From Nocardia pseudobrasiliensis NBRC 108224 (lineage in GTDB: Bacteria; Actinomycetota; Actinomycetes; Mycobacteriales; Mycobacteriaceae), in contig NZ_BDBS01000032.1 in NCBI RefSeq assembly GCF_001613105.1, forward strand, positions 101,929 through 165,928: 64,000 nucleotides of DNA. The letters run 5' to 3'. Shown piece after piece: positions 57,695 through 64,000 of the stretch (positions are counted from its first letter, which is position 1; each line of letters opens with the position of its first letter). The notes below the pieces were generated by a model. The model ran no database searches. It was not told the DNA's origin and saw only the letters and a program-made list of their open reading frames with translations. The position numbers and the translations under genes are program-made.

Positions 57695-57735
57695 CTGTGG
57701 GTTAGGCTCTCCTGGAGCCGTTACGCAACGCAACA

Positions 57736-57860
57736 GCTGGTTTCGCGAGTACATGGGTAACTCGCCGGGTACGCCCAGAACTGGCGCGGCACCCAACGCA
57801 GGACCTGTGCGGACAGTCGAGGCACTTACTCGTATGGCCTGAATACGCGGGGAGGCGGGA
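57736..57860. repeat. repeated element of about 125 bp, copy 1 (5' leader of the PBP gene)
   Basis: The first 38 bases (57736-57773) match 61470-61507 at 35 positions, and the last part (around 57836-57860: gcctga, then acgcggggaggcggg) also matches the end of copy 2. The middle differs. The 3' end supplies the Shine-Dalgarno of the class A PBP gene, so in this place it is part of a 5' leader. Confidence 0.75.
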
Positions 57861-57862
57861 CA

Positions 57863-60115
57863 GTGGGCTTACGCAGGCGGCGCGATGAAGCTTCGAGTGC
57901 GCCTTATGCCTCGGTCGCCGGTTGGAACGAGCTCCCCAGTGTCACCGCCAGGCGCGAACGCGCCAAGCGCGGACGGCCGCGTCGGCGTGAGCGGCCGCCG
58001 AATCCCGAAGGTGCGCAATCCCGCCCGCCACGTACCCGCGCCCAGCGCGTTCGACGCTTGGCGCTCGCGCTGTTCCTGATCTTCGTCGCGGTGCCGTCGC
58101 TGCTGGTGGCGCTGGCGTACTGGAGTGCCGACATACCCGATCCGGCATCTGTGCAGACCGAGCAGACCGCCACCATCACCGCCGCCGACGGCGTCACCGA
58201 ACTCGCCAAAGTCGTTCCGCCGGAGGGTAATCGGATCCCCGTTCCGCTGTCGGAAGTACCGCAGTGGATGCGCGATGCCATGCTCTCGGCCGAGGACCGC
58301 GACTTCTATCGCAATCCGGGCTTCTCACTCGAGGCGTTCCTGCGCGCGACCCGCGACAATGTCACCGGACGCGAGGATGCGGGCGGCGGCTCGACCATTA
58401 CCCAGCAGTATGTGAAGAACGCCTTCCTCAGCTCCGAGCGCACGCTGTCGCGCAAGATGCGGGAGCTGATCATCTCGGCGAAGATGGCGCGACAGTGGAG
58501 TAAGGACGACATTCTCGCCGCCTATCTCAACACCATCTACTACGGTCGCGGCGCGTACGGCATCGCCGCGGCAGCCCAGGCGTATTTCGCCAAGCCGGTA
58601 CCGCAGCTGACCCTCGCCGAGAGCGCCGTGCTGGCCGCGGTGGTGCGCACCCCGTCGATCCTGGATCCGGAAACCCATCCGGATCAGCTGAAGGCGCGCT
58701 GGAACTACGTACTCGACGGCATGGTGTCGATGGGAACCCTGCCGCCCGATCAGCGCGCGAGGGTCGAATTCCCGATCATCGCTCCGGTTGTCGTACTCGC
58801 CGACGATTCCGCGCGCAGCCCGGCCGGACTGCTCCGCACCCAGGTGCTGCGCGAATTGCGGGCATCGGGGGTCAGCGAACGCGATATCGATACCGGGGCG
58901 CTGAACATCATCACCACCATCGATCCGCGCGCCCAGCAGGCAGCGGTGGACGCGGTGCACAACACGCTGTCGAACCAGCCGCCCGAACTGCGTAGCGCCG
59001 TGGTGTCGATCGATCCGCGATCGGGTGCGGTGCGGGCCTACTACGGCGGCGAGGACGGAGTCGGCTTCGATTTCGCGCAGGCGCCGCTGCAGACCGGTTC
59101 GGCGTTCAAGACCTTCGCGGTGCTCGCCGCGCTGCAGCAGGGCATCACCATGTCGTATCCGCTCGACAGCTCCCCGGTCACGGTGAACGGGGTGAAGGTG
59201 ACCAATGTGGAGGGCGAATCCTGCGGAACCTGTTCGCTGGCCGAGGCTTTCAAACGTTCGCTCAACACCAGCTTCTATCGCCTCGCCCAGGGCGTGGGCG
59301 CGCAGTCGATCGCCGACGCCGCCCATCAGGCCGGAATTCCGGAGCAGATCCCCGGCGTGCCCGGACGTTCGCTGACCGACAACGACACAGCGCCGCAGCC
59401 GTCGATCGTGCTGGGCGTGTATTCGGTGCGACCGATCGATATGGCCTCGGCCTACGCGACCATCGCCGCCTCCGGGGCCTATCACCAGCCTTATTTCGTC
59501 CAGCGCGTGGTCGCCGGGGACGGGCGGGTGCTGCTCGATCGCGGCGCGCCCGAGCAGCGTCCGTCGCAACAGCGGATCTCGGCGCGCGTCGCGGACACCA
59601 CCGCACAGGCGATGCTGCCGATTGCGGCCTATTCCAACGGCCATGCGCTGGCCGGGCGTCCGTCGGCGGCGAAGACCGGGACCACGCAGCTCGGCGATAC
59701 CGGCGCCAACAAGGACGCGTGGATGATCGGCTTCACGCCCTCGCTGTCGACGGCCGTGTGGATCGGCACCGAACAACCCCAGCCGATCCACACCGCGCGC
59801 GGCGCGGCCATCTACGGCGCGGGACTGCCCGCCGATATCTGGAAGCGGACCATGGACGGCGCGCTGGCGGGTACGCCGGTCGAACAGTTCGCGGCCTCGA
59901 ATCAGCCCAAGGCCGATCCGGTCGGCGTCGGCCCGTTCGGGATCGCGCCCGCGCCCACGCCCCAGTCCGGCCAGGGCCCCTTCGATGTGCTGGCGCCGCC
60001 CGCGAGCCCAGCGCAACAGCCCCCGCCGCAGCCCGCCCCGATGATTGCTCCACCGCCGCCCCCGACCCGACAGGTCGAGATCTTCCCGGGTCTGAGCGTC
60101 CCGGTGCCGGGCTGA
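57863..60115 (+). CDS. class A penicillin-binding protein (no PASTA domain)
   Basis: A 750-residue bifunctional peptidoglycan synthase. A basic cytoplasmic lead and one membrane helix (about 66-86) precede the GT51 domain with the catalytic Glu E144 (S-A-E-D-R-D-F-Y) and G-G-G-S-T-I-T-Q-Q-Y-V-K-N; the transpeptidase domain has S413-A-F-K416, S466-L-N468 and K604-T-G. The tail (about 690-750) is Pro-rich. PASTA repeats are absent, so it resembles PonA3 rather than PonA2 of mycobacteria. The ponA1 homologue begins at 63.9 kb. GTG 57863 has GGGGAGG upstream. The gene and two GyrI-like genes are bracketed by copies of one repeat. Confidence 0.93.
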   Translation: MGLRRRRDEASSAPYASVAGWNELPSVTARRERAKRGRPRRRERPPNPEGAQSRPPRTRAQRVRRLALALFLIFVAVPSLLVALAYWSADIPDPASVQTEQTATITAADGVTELAKVVPPEGNRIPVPLSEVPQWMRDAMLSAEDRDFYRNPGFSLEAFLRATRDNVTGREDAGGGSTITQQYVKNAFLSSERTLSRKMRELIISAKMARQWSKDDILAAYLNTIYYGRGAYGIAAAAQAYFAKPVPQLTLAESAVLAAVVRTPSILDPETHPDQLKARWNYVLDGMVSMGTLPPDQRARVEFPIIAPVVVLADDSARSPAGLLRTQVLRELRASGVSERDIDTGALNIITTIDPRAQQAAVDAVHNTLSNQPPELRSAVVSIDPRSGAVRAYYGGEDGVGFDFAQAPLQTGSAFKTFAVLAALQQGITMSYPLDSSPVTVNGVKVTNVEGESCGTCSLAEAFKRSLNTSFYRLAQGVGAQSIADAAHQAGIPEQIPGVPGRSLTDNDTAPQPSIVLGVYSVRPIDMASAYATIAASGAYHQPYFVQRVVAGDGRVLLDRGAPEQRPSQQRISARVADTTAQAMLPIAAYSNGHALAGRPSAAKTGTTQLGDTGANKDAWMIGFTPSLSTAVWIGTEQPQPIHTARGAAIYGAGLPADIWKRTMDGALAGTPVEQFAASNQPKADPVGVGPFGIAPAPTPQSGQGPFDVLAPPASPAQQPPPQPAPMIAPPPPPTRQVEIFPGLSVPVPG

Positions 60116-60508
60116 CGGCGCGGTTGGGCCGACGGCGTCGTTGTGACCAACCGAATCGGCGTTCGGCGACCAACGCCCGAGACACGCCGATAGGGTGGAG
60201 CCCGGCGAGTACTAGGTGCATACCGGACCGCGGTGACGGCGGCCCACAAGGCTGAGCGGCGCGGTTGGTGCGAATTCGGGAACTTTTCAGGTGGCGTGGC
60301 CCGGACTTGTTCGATCGGGCCGATCGGCGACGACAGTGGCAGGATGCGGGAGGATGTTCGCAGAGAAAGACCAGCGAAGGGTGCGGTTACGCTGGGCGCA
60401 GAAGCGAGCGGCGGGCAGGGATCGGGCACGGCTGAGAGCAGAGTGGTTCGGCGCGCCGACGTCAGTCGCGCGACACATCACACAGCACGAGACATAGGGG
60501 CGACACCG
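60116..60508. other. 393-base intergenic region
   Basis: The frame of the next gene stays open through part of this stretch, but the sequence has no conserved protein character and several better start signals lie at its end. I see no gene; promoters for the GyrI-like pair should be here. Confidence 0.5.
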
Positions 60509-60976
60509 GTGGATTTCAATGTCGTTGAGCGCCACGAGACCCTGGTGGCAGGGACGGTGCTACGCAGCCCGGCGCTGGCGGTCGAGGGGCCGCGCCGGTT
60601 GAAGGTGGAGGAGGCCTGGAAACACAATCTGGCGCGCGAGCTGCCCGGACCTCCGGCCAGCGCCTACGTCGATCACGCGCCGGAGATCGGGTCGTATCTG
60701 ACCCATATCGTCGGCTATCACCTGCGGAGCCTGGACGATCTGCTGCCCGGTGATGTGCTGGCCAGGGTGCCGGCGGGCCGGTTCGCGCGGATCATCCGCA
60801 GCGGTGACAACCTGGGCGACACCATCGTGTCGGTCTGGCGCGCGGTCTGGGATCTCGAGGCGGCCGGCGCCTTGACCCGGGCTTATACGGGCGATTTCGA
60901 GCACTATCCGGACCGCAACACGGTCGAGGTGTTCGTGGCGCTCGAGGACGAGAGCGCCTCCGAGGGCAACAGGTAG
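60509..60976 (+). CDS. GyrI-like (AraC effector-binding fold) protein 1
   Basis: A 155-residue protein with the GyrI/AraC_E_bind fold: V-V-E-R-H-E-T-L-V-A-G-T at strand 1, Y-L-T-H-I-V-G-Y-H in the middle, the family motif V-P-A-G-R-F-A-R, W-R-A-V-W-D-L-E and a closing T-G-D-F-E-H-Y-P-D...V-E-V-F-V-A-L-E. These free-standing domains bind small hydrophobic cations or hydrolyse cyclopropanoids. GTG 60509 is chosen because an AGGGG lies eight bases upstream and the fold begins here. A paralogue follows after nine bases. Confidence 0.82.
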   Translation: MDFNVVERHETLVAGTVLRSPALAVEGPRRLKVEEAWKHNLARELPGPPASAYVDHAPEIGSYLTHIVGYHLRSLDDLLPGDVLARVPAGRFARIIRSGDNLGDTIVSVWRAVWDLEAAGALTRAYTGDFEHYPDRNTVEVFVALEDESASEGNR

Positions 60977-60985
60977 GGGCTGAGA

Positions 60986-61411
60986 GTGGACTTCGAAATC
61001 GTCACCCTGGGCGAAGGTCTGGTCGGCGGCCTGACCGTGCCGCTGGCCGGTCGCGAGGTCACCGCGCGTGACCTGGATCTGGTGAATTTCACCTGGGACC
61101 GTTATCTGTCCCGGGAGAAGAACGTCCCCCGCGCGGCGGCCTATATCGGCCAGAACGACCACGCCGTCGCGGTGCTGGGCTACGAACTGAGCTCACTGGA
61201 CGACCTCGACACCGGCGACGTGCTCACCCGGATCCCGGCGGGCCGCTACGCCAAATTCGTCGTCTCCGACAAGCCCTACGATCTGCTGCGCACCGCCTGG
61301 GCCAAGGTGGCCAAGGCCGAGAACGCGGGCACGATCACGCGGTCGCACACCGCGGAACTCGAGCGCTACACCGGGCCGACCTCGGTCGAGGTCTACGTCT
61401 CACTCGACTAG
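60986..61411 (+). CDS. GyrI-like (AraC effector-binding fold) protein 2
   Basis: A 141-residue paralogue of the preceding gene: both start V-D-F and share G-Y-x-L-x-S-L-D-D-L-x-x-G-D-V-L, R-x-P-A-G-R and an A-G-x-x-T-R pattern before T-x-x-x-E-x-Y. It lacks the 15-residue insert near residue 30 of protein 1. The two look like a tandem duplication that has diverged. The start is GTG 60986 after an AGGGG. A 20-bp perfect hairpin follows 12 bases after the stop. Confidence 0.82.
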   Translation: MDFEIVTLGEGLVGGLTVPLAGREVTARDLDLVNFTWDRYLSREKNVPRAAAYIGQNDHAVAVLGYELSSLDDLDTGDVLTRIPAGRYAKFVVSDKPYDLLRTAWAKVAKAENAGTITRSHTAELERYTGPTSVEVYVSLD

Positions 61412-61423
61412 CCTCCGCGTGCC

Positions 61424-61468
61424 GGTGCCTCTGCAATCTCGGCTCAACGCCGAGATTGCAGAGGCACC
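61424..61468. terminator. 20-bp perfect hairpin after the GyrI-like genes
   Basis: 61424-61443 pairs perfectly with 61449-61468 around a 5-base loop (tcaac). It lies between convergent genes, so it may stop transcription both ways; the stem is unusually long and less GC-rich than other terminators here. Confidence 0.75.
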
Positions 61469-61469
61469 A

Positions 61470-61591
61470 ACTGGTTTCGCGAGGACATGGGTAACTCACC
61501 GGGTACGGGAGAGCTCAGCCACCTCTTCGCCGCCGGCCGCCGACGCCACGTGCGTGATGCCTGAGTCCGGCCAAAAAACGCGGAGAGGCGG
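61470..61591. repeat. repeated element of about 120 bp, copy 2
   Basis: The partner of the element at 57736-57860. It starts one base after the hairpin and ends against the ino1 stop codon. Here it precedes no gene in its orientation, so it is either an orphan leader or one end of a mobile or duplicated segment. Confidence 0.75.
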
Positions 61592-62689
61592 TCAAGCCCC
61601 GATGATGAACTCCTCGAGCTGCGTGCGAGCGATATCGTCCGCGAGCTGCTTGGGCGGGGACTTCATCAGGTAGGCCGAGGCGGGCAGGATCGGGCCGCCC
61701 AGACCGCGGTCCTTGGCGATCTTGGCGGCGCGGACGGCGTCGATGATGATGCCGGCCGAGTTCGGCGAATCCCAGACCTCGAGCTTGTACTCCAGGTTCA
61801 GCGGCACATCGCCGAAGGCACGGCCCTCGAGCCGGACGTAGGCCCACTTGCGGTCGTCGAGCCAGCCGACGTGGTCGGACGGACCGATGTGCACGTCGTT
61901 GGCGCCCAGCTCCTTCTTCAGGTTGCTGGTGACAGCCTGGGTCTTGGAGATCTTCTTCGACTCCAGGCGCTCACGCTCGAGCATGTTCTTGAAGTCCATA
62001 TTGCCGCCGACGTTGAGCTGCATGGTGCGATCGAGCTGCACGCCGCGGTCCTCGAACAGCTTGGCCATCACGCGGTGGGTGATGGTCGCGCCCACCTGGC
62101 TCTTGATGTCGTCGCCGACGATCGGGACGCCCGCGTCGACGAACTTCTGAGCCCACTCCGGGTCGGAGGCGATGAACACCGGCAGCGCGTTGACGAAGGC
62201 AACGCCCGCATCGATGGCGCACTGGGCGTAGAACTTGTCGGCCTCCTCCGAGCCCACCGGCAGGTAGGACACCAGAACGTCGACCTTGGCGTCCTTCAGC
62301 GCCTTGACCACGTCGACGGCCTCGGCGTCGGACAGCTCGATGGTCTGCGCGTAGTACTTGCCGATACCGTCCAGCGTCGGGCCGCGCAGCACGGTCACAT
62401 CGCTCGGCGGCACGTCGGAGATCTTGATGGTGTTGTTCTCGCTGGCGAAGATCGCGTCCGACAGGTCGAATCCGACCTTCTTGGCGTCGACGTCGAACGC
62501 GGCGACGAACTTCACATCGCGGACGTGGTACGGGCCGAACTTGACGTGCATGAGGCCGGGCACGGTCGCGTTCTCGTCCGCGTCCTTGTAGTACTGCACG
62601 CCCTGGACCAGCGAGGAGGCGCAGTTGCCCACACCCACGATGGCCACGCGTATCTCGGTGGCGTTTTCAGCCGTGTTGACATCACTCAT
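61592..62689 (-). CDS. ino1: inositol-3-phosphate synthase
   Basis: A 365-residue enzyme converting glucose 6-phosphate to inositol 3-phosphate, the first step to mycothiol, phosphatidylinositol and lipoarabinomannan-type glycolipids. The NAD site V-G-V-G-N-C-A-S-S is at residues 18-26. Typical segments are G-D-D-I-K-S-Q-V-G-A-T, N-V-G-G-N-M-D-F-K-N-M, S-K-K-I-S-K-T-Q-A-V and I-I-I-D-A-V-R-A-A-K. Length matches M. tuberculosis Ino1 (367). Its ATG overlaps the PadR stop by eight bases, as in mycobacteria where Rv0047c precedes ino1. Confidence 0.97.
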   Translation of the reverse strand: MSDVNTAENATEIRVAIVGVGNCASSLVQGVQYYKDADENATVPGLMHVKFGPYHVRDVKFVAAFDVDAKKVGFDLSDAIFASENNTIKISDVPPSDVTVLRGPTLDGIGKYYAQTIELSDAEAVDVVKALKDAKVDVLVSYLPVGSEEADKFYAQCAIDAGVAFVNALPVFIASDPEWAQKFVDAGVPIVGDDIKSQVGATITHRVMAKLFEDRGVQLDRTMQLNVGGNMDFKNMLERERLESKKISKTQAVTSNLKKELGANDVHIGPSDHVGWLDDRKWAYVRLEGRAFGDVPLNLEYKLEVWDSPNSAGIIIDAVRAAKIAKDRGLGGPILPASAYLMKSPPKQLADDIARTQLEEFIIGA

Positions 62690-63239
62690 GGCCGATATTT
62701 CCCTCTTTCTGTGGTGCCGCCTTCAGTGATTGCTCCGCTGCAATCAACTCGTTGAGCCAGCGCACTTCGCGCTCGCTGGATTCCAGACCGAGCTGGTGGA
62801 GCTGGCGGGTGTAGCGATCGAGGGTCCCGCTGGCCCGTTTGATCGCCTCCCGCAGTCCTTCTCGGCGTTCCTCGACCTGCCGCCGCCTGCCTTCGAGAAT
62901 CCGCATCCGGGCCTCGGCCGGGGTGCGGCTGAAGAAGGCGAGGTGAACGCCGAAACCGTCGTCGGTGTAGTTCTGCGGACCGGTGTCGGCGAGCAGTTCA
63001 CCGAACCGCACCCGCCCGGTCTCGGTCAGTTGATAGACCCGCCGTGCGCGCCGCGTGACCGCTCCCAGTGGACTCTCCTCGGCGATCAGGCCGTCGGCCT
63101 GCATGCGCCGCAGGGTCGGATACAGCGACCCGTAGGAGAAGGCCCGAAATGGTCCGAGCAGACCCGTCAGCCGCTTGCGCAGCTCGTAACCGTGCATCGG
63201 AGATTCCAGGAGCAGCCCGAGAATCGCCAGCTCGAGCAC
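62682..63239 (-). CDS. PadR-family regulator
   Basis: A 185-residue winged-helix regulator. The PadR domain is L-E-L-A-I-L-G-L-L-L-E-S-P-M-H-G-Y-E-L-R-K-R-L then S-Y-G-S-L-Y-P-T-L-R-R-M and A-R-R-V-Y-Q-L-T-E-T-G-R; a C-terminal coiled-coil (about 105-175) should form the dimer. GTG 63239 is chosen with GGAGG eight bases upstream. It is translated together with ino1 (eight-base overlap), and the homologous Rv0047c lies in the same place in M. tuberculosis. The palindrome at 63296-63312 is its likely binding site. Confidence 0.92.
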   Translation of the reverse strand: MLELAILGLLLESPMHGYELRKRLTGLLGPFRAFSYGSLYPTLRRMQADGLIAEESPLGAVTRRARRVYQLTETGRVRFGELLADTGPQNYTDDGFGVHLAFFSRTPAEARMRILEGRRRQVEERREGLREAIKRASGTLDRYTRQLHQLGLESSEREVRWLNELIAAEQSLKAAPQKEGNIGHE

Positions 63240-63295
63240 GGGCCACACCTCCTGACTGTGCTCTGCAGATCTAACTTGTGGATGCAGTTCCAAAC

Positions 63296-63312
63296 TATAT
63301 CGCGCCGATATA
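63296..63312. promoter_or_regulatory. candidate PadR operator
   Basis: TATATCG-CGC-CGATATA, a perfect 7-bp inverted repeat with a 3-base centre, in the divergent region 57 bases from the PadR start. PadR sites often have short AT-containing arms of this type. Confidence 0.6.
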
Positions 63313-63384
63313 TTTGTCGATAGCCCCACAGGTTCCTCACATGTCCAGCACGAAGACGCCACAGCGATGGTCAGAGGGGGCCGC

Positions 63385-63390
63385 TACTCT
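63385..63390 (+). promoter_or_regulatory. -10 box TACTCT of the DUF5318 gene
   Basis: TACTCT lies seven bases before GTG 63398 and sets that start for a leaderless mRNA. Confidence 0.55.
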
Positions 63391-63397
63391 GGTTCTC

Positions 63398-63808
63398 GTG
63401 CGAATTCAGCGGCAGGTAGTGGACTATGCGCTTCGGCGCCGGTCGCTGCTGGCCGACGTGTACGCGGGACGGGTGAATGTCGCGGAGGTGTGCGACGCGA
63501 ATCCGTATCTGCTGCGGGCGGCCAAATTTCATGGGCGCGGGAGTGAGGTCACATGCCCTATCTGCCGGAAGGAGCAGCTCACTCTCGTATCGTGGGTCTA
63601 CGGCGAGGGGCTGGGACCTGTCGCGGGTTCGGCCCGCGCGCCCGAGGAGCTGATCCGGCTGGCCGAGTCCCGCGAGGAATTCACGGTGCACGTCGTGGAG
63701 GTGTGCCGTACCTGCAGCTGGAATCATCTGGTGCAGTCCTATGTGCTGGGTCGCGCTCCGACGCCGTCGCGACGCCGTACCGGCACGCGACGGACCGCCG
63801 CCGAATGA
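63398..63808 (+). CDS. DUF5318 protein (Rv0049-like)
   Basis: A 136-residue protein. Two Cys pairs, C-P-I-C in the middle and C-R-T-C later, form a probable zinc ribbon; V-D-Y-A-L-R-R-R-S-L-L and N-P-Y-L-L-R-A-A-K-F-H are the conserved N-terminal parts. A basic tail (R-R-R-T-G-T-R-R) follows. In M. tuberculosis the homologue Rv0049 sits directly before ponA1, and the same order is seen here. Function unknown; a nucleic-acid role is possible from the zinc ribbon and basic tail. Confidence 0.9.
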   Translation: MRIQRQVVDYALRRRSLLADVYAGRVNVAEVCDANPYLLRAAKFHGRGSEVTCPICRKEQLTLVSWVYGEGLGPVAGSARAPEELIRLAESREEFTVHVVEVCRTCSWNHLVQSYVLGRAPTPSRRRTGTRRTAAE

Positions 63809-63900
63809 CGGGCCTCGTCCGCTGACATGCGGAGTACAGACGCGCCCGCGCGGTCGACAGACCGCGACCAGGACCGTATCGAGTTATGGAGATCCAGGCT

Positions 63901-64000
63901 GTGACTTCGCCCTACGACGATGGACCGAACGGCGACCGCCGACCGCGCGGCTCGCGACCGGGGCCCGGCGGCTATCCGCCGCCCCGCCCGGGCGGCCCAC
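63901..64000 (+). CDS. ponA1: start of ponA1-like class A PBP (truncated by window end)
   Basis: The frame is open to the window end and encodes a disordered start V-T-S-P-Y-D-D-G-P followed by Arg/Gly/Pro-rich sequence, as in the cytoplasmic lead of actinobacterial PonA1. It follows the DUF5318 gene, the order seen in M. tuberculosis (Rv0049-ponA1). GTG 63901 has GGAG nine bases upstream; ATG 63886 is an alternative. No catalytic part is visible, so the name rests on context. Confidence 0.6.
   Translation, partial: MTSPYDDGPNGDRRPRGSRPGPGGYPPPRPGGP

Noticed and set aside
57736..57860. c-di-AMP (ydaO-type) or other known riboswitch in the PBP leader
   Set aside because: The repeated element lies in a leader of a cell-wall gene, but I could not match the conserved cores of ydaO, SAM, cobalamin or glycine riboswitches. 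Kept only as a repeat; a covariance-model search would decide.
60233..60508. N-terminal extension of the first GyrI-like protein
   Set aside because: The added 92 residues are low-quality and the fold starts at GTG 60509.

Overview
The window is high-GC actinobacterial DNA, most likely from a Nocardia or a close relative among the mycolic-acid bacteria. The reasons are an MmpL3 mycolate flippase directly after an NYN-domain gene, an ino1 / PadR / DUF5318 / ponA1 block in the Mycobacterium tuberculosis order, leuS and a YqgE-family gene, F420-type oxidoreductases, a SigL/RslA-like sigma/anti-sigma pair, and frequent GTG starts. Many genes carry a TANNNT -10 box 6 to 8 bases before the start codon, which is the signature of leaderless transcripts common in this group. 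I found no tRNA, rRNA, CRISPR array, complete insertion sequence or prophage.

Layout. 1-12.9 kb: cell envelope and housekeeping genes (NYN protein end, mmpL3, Uma2 protein, alpha/beta hydrolase, DUF1707, AI-2E transporter, adenylate cyclase, flippase-like protein, DUF3054, a PBP-like lipoprotein without recognisable catalytic motifs, aroQ). 13.2-17.7 kb: an ABC exporter with its own Xre regulator, an imine-reductase-like enzyme divergent from an HxlR regulator, and glycerate kinase followed by a 24-bp tandem repeat. 18-22.9 kb: a secreted S33 peptidase, GNAT, YqgE, sigL/rslA and a DUF1772 protein behind twin palindromes. 22.9-27.3 kb: a tight four-gene operon (ThDP enzyme, SRPBCC protein, KAS III-like enzyme, PLP aminotransferase) that looks like a compact biosynthetic pathway I cannot name. 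27.5-29.9 kb: an EXLDI regulator-like gene and a DrrAB-type exporter.

30-45.3 kb: cupin, HAD phosphatase, an SdpI-like protein with a four-cysteine tail, leuS, a low-GC glycosyltransferase remnant, polysaccharide deacetylase, SDR, glucosylglycerate hydrolase, GH25 lysozyme, a His-rich duplicated protein, an amino-acid ABC system with fused binding protein and permease, a YeiH exporter preceded by a 45-residue membrane peptide, an LLM oxidoreductase and a sugar-ABC ATPase. 45.4-54.3 kb: HxlR/thiolase, tautomerase/CGNR divergent pairs with clear operators, menC, a 927-residue KAP P-loop NTPase with a macro-like N-terminal domain, SDR, and a metallohydrolase/DUF2786 pair. 54.4-64 kb: a sugar ABC binding protein with two permeases (probably served by the ATPase at 44.2 kb), a class A PBP and two GyrI-like proteins bracketed by a repeated element of about 120 bp, then ino1, PadR, DUF5318 and the start of ponA1.

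The best candidates for something undescribed are the four-gene operon at 22.9-27.3 kb and the macro-like/KAP NTPase at 49.2-52.0 kb.
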